64,000 nucleotides of DNA from Amborella trichopoda (GCF_000471905.2 NW_006499364.1:2276392-2340391); one strand, 5' to 3'; numbered from the stretch's first letter, positions 1 through 12,599 are shown. Made by a program: numbers and translations. Notes: generated by a model from the sequence alone, not told the origin.

Positions 1-367
1 GTACCATCCAGCATAGGGTAAATGAGTCTAAGATCGAGGAAGAAGCTACAGCCCATCAATTGGAGGTTATGCACGTCGCTTCAAAGCACTTGATGGAGTC
101 CTTGAGACTAAGTCCTATGACAAGCTCAAAAGTAATGCACCTCGCATCGAAGCCAAGTCTCCCCCATACTAGAGTATTTACAGTGAACAGGTTCACCAAA
201 TCATGAGAACCATGAATTATGAGCCCTTATCCAATCAAACACTTAGGGTTGAGAAGGTAGGGGCTCCCCCATTCGAGGTCATTGAGGCCACAGTAGATTG
301 CCATAAGACGAAGCAAGGAGTGGACTATCCTTTTTCATCTCAAATTATGAAAGGGCAGAAGCAATGA
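1..367 (+). pseudogene. C-terminal end of gag-pro polyprotein, copy C
   Basis: The + strand reads a diverged version of the domain that ends the polyprotein in copies A and B: SIYSEQVHQIMRTMNYEPLS, then NQTL, then an FEVIEAT motif and a lysine-rich end with a TGA stop at about 365-367. The same order (APPDWTIYS, NYE.L.NQTL, KQG.GY) is seen on the minus strand at 24,911-25,096 and 37,543-37,842. An in-frame TAG where the PPDWT segment should be shows decay. The function of this domain is unknown. The rest of the element lies outside the window to the left. Confidence 0.7.
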
Positions 368-477
368 AATAGAAAAAGGAGGAAAATAAGAGACATGCAT
401 CGCATAGAAAATAAAAGAACTATTTCATTCATCAAACCAAAATATTACAAGGATCCTTTCTTTACTAAAAGAAAACA

Positions 478-690
478 TGGAAAGGAGGCACTAAAAGCGG
501 TCAATGATTTGATTAACCTTCCCTCTACACTCTTCGACTAAGGCCTTCACTTGCTCAATATCAGCCCTCGATTCAGCCACCATTTTGGCCTCATGATCCA
601 CTAAAGTCAGCTGGTCCCTCAAAGAGCACTCGAGGTCCAGTAGCCTCTAGCCCAGCTCCTAATCTTTGGCTTCCAATAGACTGCAATGAA
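478..690 (-). pseudogene. C-terminal coiled coil of antisense PMD frame, copy C
   Basis: Read on the minus strand this gives a charged heptad-like sequence containing VDHEAKMVAESRADIEQVKA and ending VNQIIDR. It matches the end of the antisense reading frame of copy A (37,260-37,379, EHEVEMVAELKGRIQQAK ... INEGIDRF). It faces the gag-pro tail at 1-367, so the convergent arrangement of copies A and B is present here in the opposite orientation. In-frame stops are present, and only the last 70 or so residues are recognisable. Confidence 0.65.
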
Positions 691-1660
691 ATGGGCTTCC
701 TCAATTGCCATCACTCTTGACCCTCATGAGACATCGTCGTCCATGGTCATCGCCGCGCACAACTCGACACCGTGTGTAGCCATCATCGTGTGCAACACAA
801 TGCCATGTCCTACCATCACCCTAGGCAGGCCAACATCGCCCGAGACCATTTTCACGAGCGGCATGCTCCCGAGCATGGCTATTGTCGTGCGTGGCCTAAG
901 GACGTACGAAGGCAGCACTGCATGCCACTTAATGACATGCATGTCCTTAGGTATCATGGTTCCCACTGTTCCCAAATTCCAGAGGGCATTGACTCCCACA
1001 CCTCTTCAGTTCCCTCAACCATCATCCCTTGCAGATGGTCCACCTCCTCACTACCCTTCAGGTTTCGTCGGAAACACTCCCCCCATCGGGAACCCTATTC
1101 TTTCCCCTACCGATGTTTCCCTTCTTCGCCAAGATTTTGCTCTTGTTCACTGAAAATCCCTTTCCTGTCTTCTACTCGTTAGTGGAAAACCACTAGAAAT
1201 CCCCAAACGGCTTCCCTGACCTTGCGAGTTTCCCTCCTCCTTGGTTTTCCCACTTTAGCAGTTCATCACAAAACTCACCAGAATCCCACCGAGTTTCAGG
1301 TGAGCCCAACTGCTTCTCCTCCAACAACCAGAGGACCTACAGAGCCCTCTGAACTCTCTACAACCTCCCTTCAGCCACAAGGCTGCCGAAGAAACACTCG
1401 AACCTCGGTAGAAGCACCTCTGCAAAACCTACTAAGGCTCTGAGAAAGCCTGTTTCCCCCTTAGAGAGCTTCAACACTCCTCGAAAATGTTCGTAATCAT
1501 GGTACGAAGCTTTGCAACCTCCTAAAGCTCACCAGAAAATCTCCTGATGACCACTGCAAATTTTGGTTGGGAAGTTCTCGCCAGAAATCTCTTATCAGAA
1601 GCTTTGGATCTCTCTCTCTCTAAAACTCTTCAACTGTTTTACCCTTCAGTAAAACAGTAA
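691..1660. other. Untranslated interior of copy C, no gene seen
   Basis: GC-richer than its surroundings, with several overlapping open frames of 70-155 codons on both strands. None has a recognisable motif, and there is no family support across copies. By position it corresponds to the body of the antisense PMD gene and its upstream region, but no PMD motif could be read. Confidence 0.4.
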
Positions 1661-1807
1661 AAGGGGGTGCTTCCCCTTTTATACTTAGTAGTGCCACAAA
1701 CTACCCTTGATAAATTTGAAAAGATGTTGCGATCCTCGTCTTCAAACGACAATAAGACTAGGCCGGGGCAGGTCAAGCCCGAGGCCCGAAAGGGCTATCG
1801 CCACGCG

Positions 1808-2005
1808 CTGCATAAGAAGCCATCACCACAAGCCTTCATCAAGGGCCATCATCGCATGCCTTCGTCAAGAGCCATCGTCGCACACGTTCGTCAAAAGCCA
1901 TAGCCGTGTGCCTTCGTCAAGGGCCATCGTCTCACGCCTTCGTCAAGGGCCATCGATGCGCATCTTCTCCCAAAGGCTATTGTCGTACCCTTCGTCAAAG
2001 ATTTA
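1808..2005. repeat. 26 bp minisatellite
   Basis: About seven tandem copies of a unit like CTTCGTCAAGGGCCATCGTC plus six bases. Unit starts at 1,834, 1,860, 1,886, 1,912 and 1,938 give an exact 26 bp period. It lies in the untranslated interior of copy C. The flanking text (a short TTTTATAC stretch at 1,676) resembles, in reverse, the 8,590-8,650 and 19,925-20,000 segments of copies A and B. Confidence 0.85.
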
Positions 2006-2249
2006 ATGCTGCACCCTTCAACAAGTACCTAATGCCATGCATGCACCACCTAAGCCTCATGCCTCGTGCGCCATCCAACACTTAGTGCCACGATCATGCC
2101 ACGACACTCCCCTCTGAACCATTGTCCTACCTCTTCAAGAAGTTCACTTTCTGCATCACAGTCTCACTCCTCAAGGAGTTCAGTCTCTGGTGATGGCTCT
2201 GTTCCCCATGGAGCCGCATTACTTCACCACACATCGATCAATGCTGCAT

Positions 2250-3370
2250 GACATTAAACTGTATAACCATGGTCCATACTATATGACCCTAAACTGTACT
2301 GAAGGTCTAGTTTCACGACCTTAAACTGCTTAATCCTCGTCGCGCAACTCAAAATTGTACGACTATGGTCCAGCTATGTGACCTTACACCATAGTGCATG
2401 TCCTGACTGCATGACTTAAAAGGCTTAGCAACATAGTCCAAACTACATGACCTTAAACTATAGCAAAGGTCTAGTTGTACGACCTTAAACTGCATGATCC
2501 TAACCACATGACTTAAAACTGAATAGCCATGGTCCGAGCTACAAGACCCTAAAACCGTAATGCACAGAGCGACAAATGGTCCATACGAGTAACTCCAACC
2601 GAGAGGTGGGCCACTTATTCACTTAAGGTGTACTTCATTGACACCCCAAGTTGAGTTAGATGCATGCAAGGGTCGTACCTACCCCTTTAATCGTAAAGAG
2701 GTTTGCTTCGCAACAACATTCCACTAAGAGTCACATCTTACTACGACCCACTATCCCCAAGGAGTCAAGGCCATTCTTATCAATTCAAACCTCAGTAGTC
2801 AAGGCCATTCCTATCATTCTCAACAAAGTTACATCCATACCATTACTCATTATCCTCGTATAGTCACACTAGCCTTCCTAATCCCCGATGAGGTCTCTTC
2901 CACTTGCCACTCCTCATAGGGCCGCCATCTTTATCTAAATCTCTCGGCTTGTGTATAGCCTTAACTATCTTTATCCCCATAGGTCAGATGGTTATCCATA
3001 GACCTATCCCCCATGCAGCTTCACCTACATCGCGACCCACACTCTGGTCCGTACTGCATGACCTTAACCTGCACAGCTTTGGTCCTGTTACATGACTTTA
3101 AACTACACAGCCATAGTCCTAACTGCATGACTTTAAACTACATAGCTCTGGTCCATGCTGCATGACTTTAAACTGCACAAGCTACGGTCCAAACTATATG
3201 ACCTTAAACTGTAGTGAAGGTCTAGTTGCACGACCTTAAACTGCACGGTCCTAGTTGCATGACCATGGTCCAAGCTATATGACCTTAAACCATAGTGTAT
3301 GTCCTGGCCGCATGACGTTAAACTGCTTCGCTCAGGTCTAGGAGGCATGACCTTAAATAAGTCCCCATAC
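2250..3370 (-). repeat. TTTAAGGTC array (reverse orientation), copy C
   Basis: Dozens of short units carrying GACCTTAAACTG, spaced about 30-40 bp and alternating with phrases such as CATGGTCCA and GGTCTAGTTG. The same array is present in the forward orientation in copy A (7,320-7,740) and copy B (14,390-15,620), always between the antisense PMD region and the 3' LTR. A unique-looking stretch at about 2,600-3,010 interrupts it. Confidence 0.85.
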
Positions 3371-4344
3371 ATGCTCACATCCCTTTTACGTGCATCTTCA
3401 CGCATGTCTTCTCTAACCGACCCATTTGTGTGCGCACACCATCATTATTGCCTCCCAGTGAGTCCACATACGCGCACACGCCCTTTACGTGCATCTCCAG
3501 GCACGCCTTCCCTAACCGACTCATCGTGTGCGTGCACCACCTTCATCACTTCCCCAGTGAGTCTTACCCATGCTCACAAAACGACGAAGCATACCATAAT
3601 CCATATTCACCATCAGCTAGTGGGTCACCACTTTTTACCCACTGTTCATACATCATCCATCTTTCACAGGCAACCTCATGCCATCTTCCCAAAGTGAGTA
3701 GAAACCATCACCATACTCACCCCATGGCCTCCACAGACTTCCATTCATAAACACTATGGTCCAGTAGTATGACCCAAAACTATAGTGCACGTCCTTGCTG
3801 CATGACGTTAAAAGGCTTCGCACAGCTCCCGAAGGCAGGACCCTAAACACGCCTAAACAGAAAAAAAAGGGCATAGTGTACACCTGAACAAGGGAACATC
3901 ATGAGTAAAAATGACGGACAAGCATAGTCACGAAACCATAAGTAAAAGAGTTTCATGGAAAACAAAACCCAGGCATTCAGGGACTTCAGGGCATTCCTTG
4001 CCAAAATCCCCTAACCATTAAGGGCCCAGACTTTCGGGTAGGTCAGAAGCCCCCGACTAGACCCCGCTAGACGGGACTTACAAAGATACTCTGAACGTCA
4101 AAATAAAACCAGGTATAGCAGCGAACAATGCCGACTAAAGGTTCATAGCAGTTGGCCTTTAGATAGGTCTGATTTTATTTGAGGAGGTCCCTATAAAGGC
4201 CTCACACTTCAGAATCGCAGATAGTCCCTCAAAGGTGAGGACTTCGACAGGATACCTCAAACTTCTCGAATGAATGTACTTCTTGATTCTCTTGAAGCAC
4301 AACATTCGTCGGGGCATGCTGTTGGAAGATATTTTTCATCATCA
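3371..4344. other. Untranslated interior of copy C next to its 3' LTR
   Basis: No gene. A minor continuation of the GACCTTAAA array is seen at 3,750-3,845. The segment 3,780-4,000 is an inverted, diverged copy of 7,140-7,360 (shared GTGAAGG..TTTAGGGTCATGCC and ACTCATG phrases). A repeat of about 110 bp around ACGTGCATCTYCAGGCACG and CCAGTGAGTC occurs at 3,380-3,560. Confidence 0.5.
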
Positions 4345-7143
4345 TGGCAACCCCTCTCAATAAAAGCCTAGCAAACAGTAGAAAACCCAATAGTCTCATA
4401 ACAACCCCAAAACTGGTCGAGATCTTCATGAGGACTCTCAAAAGACTGATACGAAGTTTTGTCGCATTCCAACATGTCTAAGGTAGTGCAGATTAAGAAA
4501 TAGTTTTGGTAAAATCAGCCTCTAACACTGTGAAATGGACCCCATAACTAGATCTACATTTTACGTATCTTAATTTGATGTAAGACCAGCACCATTGGAT
4601 CTAGCATGATTGAAAACCCCCAAGAGTCAAATTTCACCTTAAACGGACACTCCAGAATGAAGTTATAGGCAAAAGAGTGAAACAGGAGGAGTTGCACACT
4701 ATTCCCATGCGGCCACCCTGCAACTCCACACCATTGAAAGGACAATCACGACCAATTACTTTCAATGATCATATTTCACACGTTCAAGGATGGATCAAGC
4801 TCAAATTTTGTAACCGTATTCATCTCATCAAGATGAGCGTTTCGATATGTGGCACGCCCCATGACGACGCCCACGCCCAAGCATGAAGTAAAGCTTGAGA
4901 GAAGTTGCTGATCCGTGAAGAAAGTGCAAAAAAATCAGCTGCGTCGTGCCTCGTTCGAGAGGCCAAATCACGCAGCTCGTGAGCCCGATCAACGAGAAAT
5001 CAATTCCATCACGTACATAAGGTCTCAGGATATCTCGAACTCAAACGTCGCGCATGATGAACGGTCAGAGTCTGCACACGCAGCTGAGGAAGCGACTGTA
5101 AAATATGTCGCTGGAATTCCTTATTCCAGCAAAAATTCCAAAGTTATAAAATCTTTGTTCTGGCACGAAATCAAGCTGCGTTTGTTGCCCCGCTATCATA
5201 ATGGCATGCTCAGTATGATCCAGTGAAGAAATCACCGAAAAACATCAAGGAATGAGCATGTTATTGATCCAAAGTTTCATGATCCATTCAAATTTCAAGT
5301 CACATGATCATGCGCTAAAAACACGATCCATGGCTCGAAGTTGGGATCAAAATGATTGCCATGCCGAGCCCTACAGGAACACAATCATCTTTTGATTAAC
5401 CGAGCATTAGAACGACCCCGGATCATCCGTGAAAAGCCATGTACGTTTTAGGGCAACATAAGGACCATTTTGGAATTCCACAAATTGTTAAGAAGGGGCA
5501 AATCTATCATTTCTCACCCCATTTTCTAATTCCTTTTAATTCAATTTAATCTTAATTTCCAGCAATTAGGGTTACTTTTGATTATCCACCCATGTGTGGG
5601 GCAAATTCTATATATATCATGTACCATCATTGTACGCTAAGAGGCAATACAAACACACACATAATACACAAAGGGAGAGGTTTTACTGAATAAAATTTCT
5701 CTTTTTCTCATTGTTGGGTCATGTTTGAAGAGAGAGAGTAAGAGAGTAAGGTGAGAAACTTTTAGATCGATACCCCTTGGCTCAAGGTAAACCTTCTCGC
5801 TCTTCTTTTTCTTTTCTTCCGCTCTCTCTTCGTCTCCTTCTTCCTCTTCTCCATCTGAGCTCCCCTCAAAGGTCATGCACGGCAGTGGCAATGTCGTGCA
5901 TGCCTCTGTTGTGGTCTCACAAGTCGCGCATGGCGATGGCAGTGCCATTCGTGAGCATCCCTCTCCTTTTGTTTGTCCATCTCTACCTCCCCGAGAGGCT
6001 TGCAAATGGCGCTGCACATCACCGTCCGTAGACGAGTCCTCGACGCCTCAGTGAAGAGCGCAGACGGCGAAACTCATTGTTGCCCGCAGGGGTCTTCTCG
6101 CATTACGCACCTATCGGAGACGGCGATGCCTATCACCGCCCGCGACAAGTCTCGACAATGCTTATCGCCGCCTGCGATCTTTCTTCGCGTGCGTGGTGTC
6201 TATCACAATCTACGAGTCTCCTTCGTGCGTTCAGTGCTCATCGTCGCTCCCCCCGCATCCCATGCTTACCTCCATGTGCGTCATCAGAACTATCGTCGTG
6301 CACTTCTCAAACGTCTATAACTGCACGCTTCACGAGAGGCTATCACTGCCCACGCTGGGGTGCACTACCTTCTTGTGATGCCAACAACAATGGTTAGCAC
6401 CGTCCATAGTTCCCTACTTCCCTTCATGCCGCGATCAATAGTATCTAGTGTCATCCAAGGGCCGTGACACTCCTACTCCACAGTCGTGGGTGGTGATGCC
6501 TGGCATCGCTAAGACCCTATCTCTCCGCCATCTCGTGCCTTCTCTTCATTCTCCACTTCTCACTTGATTGACGGTTGACCTAGCCTAGCACCACCATATC
6601 AACCTCAGCTTTGAGTAGTCTTGTCGTTGTGCTGATCCTGAGTACCATGCTTGTCTTACTACCACTCCAAGTTAGTCACTACTATCCGGCTATCAAGCTA
6701 GTCTTGTCCCTTCATCAAGTTTTCTTCTCTTTTCGACCTTTGCTCAAAACTTCCACTACATCATCCTAACCTTTCACATTCTTATCCACATGAATGTGCA
6801 TTACCCTAAGACAAGGGTGGGTCTCTTCGACCCACAGGTCTTGAAAATTAAGCATAGAAGTGTTGTGTAGAAAAAGAAGGAGATTACATGTCAAGGGAGA
6901 TGATTCCGAACCAGCTAAAGCAGCTGGGGGGCTTTCCAACATGATCTAAAAGGGTGCACATGCAAGCCAGCCCATATAAGTCTCAAACCCACCTTAACTT
7001 CCTCTCTCATCGGTTGGTATACCTGCCCTTGCTCTTGAGCAAGTTTCCGAGTGAGCGATCTCAAATCCCGAGTTCACAAGAAATCTGAGATACGTGCCGC
7101 CAGATCATCAAGATCCGGAGGGCGAAATCGAGGCACCTAACCA
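4345..7143 (+). repeat. 3' LTR of copy C
   Basis: Collinear with the reverse complement of the two copy B LTRs. It starts near TGGCAACCCC followed by CTCAATAAAAGCCTA, shares the blocks CAACATGTCTAAGG, GAAATGGACCCCATAACTAG and ATATGTGGCACGCCCC, has the TATA region at 5,600, and ends GAGGCACCTAACCA at 7,143. The middle part (5,800-6,800) is unrelated to the copy B LTRs and is GC-rich. The start is approximate. The end is firm because the same CCTAACCA terminus borders the copy B LTRs. Sequence after 7,143 belongs to copy A, so C inserted into or beside A. Confidence 0.75.
5606..5616 (+). promoter_or_regulatory. LTR promoter TATA box, copy C
   Basis: TCTATATATA sits 15-20 bp after the family-conserved block TCCACCCATGT..GGGGCAAAT. 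The same block precedes TCTATATAA in copies B (both LTRs) and D. Confidence 0.6.
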
Positions 7144-7760
7144 TTATTCTTTCCTTTTTACTCACTGTGCCCTTTTGGGTTTTCATTGTGCCCCGGTTTT
7201 TATTCATGGAACTCTCTTATTCATGGTTTCGTGACCATGGCCATCAGTCATTTTTTTTACTCATGGCGTTCCCTTGTTGAGGTATACATCATGCCCGTTA
7301 TTCTTTTTTGTGAAGGTGTGTTTAGGGTCATGCCTTCGGGACCTATGCAAAGTCTTTTAACATCATGAGGTCATGCCTTCGGGACCTATGCAACTAGACC
7401 TCTGCTATAGTTTAAGGTCTTATAGTTTGGACCATGGAGTTTAGGGTCGTGCACCTAGACCATGGCCATGTAGTTTAAAGTCATGCAACTAAGACCATGG
7501 AGTTTAAGGTCGTGTAACTAGACCCCCACTATAGTTTAAGGTCGTATAGTTTGGACCATGCAGTTTAGGGTCGTGCACCTAGACTGTGGTCACGCAGTTT
7601 AAAGTCATGCGACTAAGACCATGAAGTTTAAGGTCGGGCAACTAGACCCCCACTATAGTATAAGGTCGTATAGTTTGGACCATGCAGTTTAGGGTCGTGC
7701 ACCTAGACCAAGGCTATGCAATTTAAGGTCATACAGCACGAACCATGGTTGTGGGTCGCC
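7144..7760 (+). repeat. TTTAAGGTC array and flank, copy A
   Basis: From 7,144 to 7,320 this is a diverged copy of 14,230-14,390 (CACTGTGCCC, TTTATTCA, CATGGTTTC.TGACCATG). From 7,320 to 7,740 it is a tandem array of TTTAAGGTCGTGCAACTAGACC-type units, with a longer unit of about 125 bp repeating three times. It is the forward counterpart of the copy C array at 2,250-3,370. Confidence 0.8.
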
Positions 7761-9530
7761 ATATATGTGAAGCTTCATGGGGAATATAAGTTTGGATGAC
7801 AATCCGACTCCCTGGGGATACACATGCAGAGGGCTTAGACAGAGATGGTGACCCGATGAGGAGTGGCAAATGGAAGCGGACTTCACTGGGGGGTTATGGG
7901 GCAAGTATGGCTTCTTAAGGTGAAAGATGAAACTCCATGCGAAATAGGATTATGAAAGGTAACCCGATTCCCTGGGGATAAGATAGCTTGGTGCAAGACT
8001 GACCCACTGAGGATTAAAGGAGTAAGCATGTCCTTTTCGACATATACCTAACTCGACTGGGAATGATGGGCAACGGCACTGGTGTAACTCCTACTGGGGA
8101 TGATGGTAGAACACTCACGGTGCTGACCAAACTTAGACATGTGTGGCACTAGCATCGAGTCACTAGTCGCACGAACGACGTTGAGCAATCGCTAGCATGT
8201 GGTGTTGGTCTACGCGACGTTAATCACATGCAATATTTGTCAGGGAGTTTCACGTGTGACATTAATCACGAGCTTTCACACGTGTAATTAGCTACAAATG
8301 GGGTTGGTTTGAGTTCGGGCCTCGGGCCTGGGCCCAGCCCAGCCTTGGTTCATTACCGTTTGATGCTCGGTGTTACACTGATGGCGGTAAGCCTCTGTTC
8401 GGGTCTAAGGTCTGAGCTCGACCCGGTCTGGCCAATCTGAAGGTTGATGCTTGCCATTGTACATGCGACAAAAAGCCTCCATTTGAGACTCGGGTCTGAG
8501 CCCGACCAGATCCGCCCCATTGCAGTTTGGCCTTCAGGGACCTGTCTGGTGTTCTTACTTTGTAAGGGGCACTTCAAGGAAGCGTCTTCTATATAAGAGG
8601 GTAACATTTTTCACCATTTTATCTTAAGTAAAAACTTTTAACAGTGAGAGAGAGGAAAGGAAACTTCCTGTTAGGACTCCGGTAAGCGCACAAGTTACAG
8701 GCATTCGCTTGAAGTTCGGCGAACTATGAAGTATTTTGGCAGAACACTCACAACGGGTTGATCGTGGTCCACCAGTCATAACTCCCGCAAGGAAGAGGAA
8801 ACTACAGCTGGGAAGAGAGAACATTGGTAAGTTTACACAAGGACCTTCTCGAGGGTTACTGCTGCGAGTTTAGAAAGCAGGTAGTTCACAGGGGTTTGCC
8901 GGCAAAATTCTATTGATTTTGTGGTGATTTTTCAGTGTTGTGGAGGGAGGCACGAAGGTCTGCCGGTGAGTTTTTTGGCAAGTGGAAGTGGTTTCCCGAT
9001 GAGTAGTCAGAAGGTCGTAGGGGAATGAATAGTCAATGGCAGCAAACAACCATTGGGAGGTAACGACTGTCAGTCCACACATGCAAGGATGTGTGTCAGG
9101 CCACAACGTGGCAGGCGGTTGTCAGGCGGTGCTCCTTGGGCTCGTGGAGGGAGATACGAGCGATGTTGCTTCAAAAATCACAAGCGGCGATAGTCGTGAA
9201 GACATGGCCGGCATTAGCCTTTTGAGAACCTCGTCGGCGTTAGTCTTGGAAAACGCAATCGGCGTTATTCCTTGAAGACACAGCCGTCTTTAGGCTTTGA
9301 GAACACAGTCGACATTGGGCTTAGGCAAACATAGCAGGAATTTGGCTTTCAAAACTCACCCGACGTTAGCCTTCAGCAAGGTGTTAGGCCTTATTTTATG
9401 TAAGCAGCATTAGTCACGCGTGACACTAGCTAGTGCCTTTCAGGCGTGGTGATCACCTTGTGTCTTGGTGATTTCCACATGGTAGTGAGCGCTTAAAGTT
9501 AGTCTAATGGTCGGGCCTTCAAACAAAATC
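7761..9530. other. Untranslated interior of copy A
   Basis: No gene. Phrases of the type CCGACTCCCTGGGGATA and ACTGGGGATGATGG recur every 40-60 bp at 7,790-8,110, as in copy B at 15,670-16,040. The stretch 8,600-8,850 matches copy B 19,930-20,060 (TTTTTCAC, AAAAACTTTTAACAGTGAGAG). At 9,150-9,400 a short array of GGCGTTAG..TTGAGAAC units parallels copy B 20,690-21,030. Confidence 0.55.
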
Positions 9531-9539
9531 CCTGACATG

Positions 9540-10451
9540 AAGAACCTTCTAAAGGGAGGGGAGCTTAGCACCAATAAATTTACTGGTGAGAGTCTGGTCT
9601 GGGGTGACCCATTTGGTTGACAGCCCCAATATGCAAACTAGAGTGGCCCCTTAGTTCTAGTTTTACTACCGATCTGGTTCGATTTTAGGTCTGGGAGGAT
9701 AATGACAGGAACGTCAGTGTTGAAGAAGAGATGTCTCGTCTTCATTGAATGCACCGCAACATGGCTTTTGGTGTAAAATTTCCCACTCTAGAAAAGAGGA
9801 TGGTGAAGACCAAGGGACTGATATGATCTTCTATTGGTTTCAAAGTACATGGGGAGCACCAGTACTTGAAGGGGTACTCTTCCTGGACCATCCAAGTGTT
9901 GGGGTCACACAGAAGCATTCTTGAGCGTGCTTCTTTGTAGCAGTAGTTCAGTGCTCGGCTGGCTATTATGATCGGTGGTCCAACACCGTTAAGGTACTAC
10001 TGGAGACATAGAGTCATGTTAGCAACACATGGCACCTTCGGCATGAGGAGGCAGAAATCTCCTTACTGGATCTTCACTTCATTGGAAGCCCTCCACTAAT
10101 CGGAGCAATGTATGATGAGTTTGTGCCTCAGAACTCAGTCATCTTTGGTGATGCTCACCTAGGAGAAGAAGAACCGCCTGCTTGTATACAGAAAATCTTT
10201 GAGATTTACCAGCTGCTTTATTCTAAGTCTAACAATGGTCGAGTGACCTTCACCGAATGGGTGAAATTCTTTTACGGGGATTACCTTGAGGAGGGTGGTT
10301 CAGGTACACTTCAAGAAGGGAAAGGCAGTTGTGAAAGGGACGCCTCCAATCTACCAACCCATCACCAATGATGATTGTGTCTTGTTGGCCGCATATTTAG
10401 CCTTGTTTCTAAGCAAGTTCATTATTCTTGGAGGGGAAGATGACATATGTC
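9540..10451 (+). pseudogene. Plant mobile domain (PMD) frame, 5' part, copy A
   Basis: Several frames together give a PMD-like protein: ISLLDLHFIG..P..GAMYDEF.PQNSVIFGD at about 10,050-10,155, then LGEEEPPACIQKIFEIYQLL and VTFTEWVKFFYGDYLEEGG up to 10,295. After a frame change comes LLAAYLALFLSKFIILGGED, up to 10,451. The PMD is a plant domain found both in host proteins such as MAIN and in MULE and Ty3/gypsy transposons. At 10,451 the frame is cut by the CTAACCA-type terminus of the copy B LTR. It resumes at about 34,340 with STFYMDYDMV, so the reading is one gene split by a 24 kb insertion. Multiple frameshifts make it non-functional. Confidence 0.75.
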
Positions 10452-11199
10452 TGGTTAGGTGCCTCGATCTCGCCCTCCGGATCCCTGGAGGATCGAGCGG
10501 TACACGTCTCTTATTTCGGGAGAGACCCGGGATGTTTGTGAGATCTCTCTCTCGAAAAACGCATTCGAAAATGCAGGGTGGTGTTACCAACCAGTGAGAG
10601 AGGAATTTAAAGGTGGGTTCGAGACTTACTCAGGCTGATTCACATGAGCGCCCTCTTATATCACGAAGAAAGTCCCCCCAGTGATGTAACTAGTTCGAAA
10701 TCTCCTTCCTTGGCTCGTTTTCTTCTTATTTTCTACTTTCCTGCAATCACACACATATATGGCAAAGGTTATGGGACAGGTGGGTCAAACCTCACCCTTT
10801 TCCTCTTTGATGAAGCGTATTCAAAAAGAAGAAAGAAAGACAAGGGGGGCGGGGAAAGAAGAGTTCAATCAAGCGATAAGATCAGAGCAGTGACTAAGTT
10901 GGTGGATGATTGGCGAAACTGGTTCGATAACTGAGAACGACTCACGGGATTGCTAGAAAACGTTATTGCCAATATCAACTAGCTACGCACGATGGTCGGC
11001 CTGTCGTGGCAGTAAAGAGGGCCAAGCGAACCTGACGCAACAACATTATGGCTAGACTATAGGATCACCATGAGTTGCTAACCTTAATCCCTCTTGGTCG
11101 AACAAAAGAGTAACTAAAGAGAAGAAGGGAATAGATGGAAGGAAAAAGAAGCAGGAAGAGAGGAGGGAGAAGAAGGAAGAGGAGATGCAGTCGGCGCTA

Positions 11200-11830
11200 G
11201 ACATTGCCGACTGTTCCAGGAGATGGGAGAGAGAGGAAGCAGTTGGCGCTAGGCTTCGTTGATTGTGTTAGATGAGAAGAAAGGAAGGGGAACAACTGGC
11301 GCTAAGTCTCACCAGCTCATAGAAAAAGAGAGGTAAAACCAGTCGATACTAGGTCTCGTCGCCTGACAGAGTAGGAGAGAGAAGACCAACCGGCTCTAAG
11401 TCTCACCGACTGATAAAAGAAGAAAGAGAAGACCAATCGGTGCTAGGTCTCGCCGATTGATAGAAGAAGAAAGAGAAGACCAATCGGCACTAAGTCTCGC
11501 CATTTGATAGAAGAAGAGAGAGAAAACCAATGGGCTCTAGGTCTCACCGACTGACATAAGAAGAGAGAGAACCAACCTGCATTAGGTCTCCCTGACTGAT
11601 AGAAGAAAGAGAAGACCAACTGGTGTCAAGTCTCACCAACTGATAGAAGAAGAGAGTGAAACCAACTGGTACTAGGTCTCGTGGACTGATAGTAGAAGAG
11701 AGAGTATACCAACTGGCACTAGGTCTCATCAGTTGACAGAAGAAGATAGAGAGGACCAACCGACGCTAGGTCTCGCTAGTTGACAGAATAAGATAGAGAG
11801 GACCAACCGGCACTAGGTCTCGTCAGTTGA
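11200..11830. repeat. 47 bp minisatellite in copy B 3' LTR
   Basis: About 13 units of the form GAAGACCAAYCGGCGCTAGG, then TCTCGCCGACTGATAGAAGA and AGAGA. Starts at 11,381, 11,428 and 11,475 give an exact 47 bp period. Each unit holds a short hairpin, CGGCG..CTAGGTCT..CGCCG. Confidence 0.9.
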
Positions 11831-12105
11831 CAATAAAAGATAGAGACGAGAAGAGAAGATGAGACAGAGAGAGAGATGAAGAGAGAGAAAGAGATGGAAG
11901 AGAGAGACGAGAGAGAAAGAGAGAGAAGAGAGAGAAAGAGAGAGAAGAGAAGAGAGAGAGGAAGATAGAGAAGAGAGAGAGAGAGAAAGAGAAGAGAGAG
12001 AAGAGAGAGAGAGAGAGAAGAAAGAGAGGAGGAGAGAGAAGTACGTGCGTCAAGGTACGATCCTTCTTCTCTCTCTCTCTACTCTCTCCTAAGACTACTA
12101 CTCAC
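11831..12105. repeat. GA-rich tract next to gap
   Basis: (GA)n-type sequence to about 12,040, then a 65 bp stretch that is a noisy second reading of 12,445-12,512, ending at the first run of N. Confidence 0.75.
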
Positions 12106-12151
12106 NNNNNNNNNNNNNNNNNNNNNNNNNNNNNNNNNNNNNNNNNNNNNN
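12106..12151. other. Assembly gap (46 N)
   Basis: A run of 46 N between GA-rich sequence and an odd CGACGACGTACGACGT stretch. Confidence 0.99.
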
Positions 12152-12445
<294 letters not shown>

Positions 12446-12599
12446 GTTACTTGCTCAAAGGGTACCGATCCTTTCCTTCTCTCTCCTCTCTATCTCTCCA
12501 AGACATACTCACAGGCTCAAGCAAAGAATCGAAATTTTTATTCAATCTTTCAAGAATCAATTGAGGGTCGAGGGGTCACTTTACAATGAGACAATGCCT

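Noticed and set aside
686-1182. Open frames of 136-155 codons on the + strand
   Set aside because: No motif, mutually overlapping frames, and inside the untranslated or decayed interior of copy C.
5637-6031. Open frames of 84-126 codons on both strands
   Set aside because: They lie in the LTR of copy C just after its TATA box. They overlap on opposite strands and are absent from the sister LTRs.
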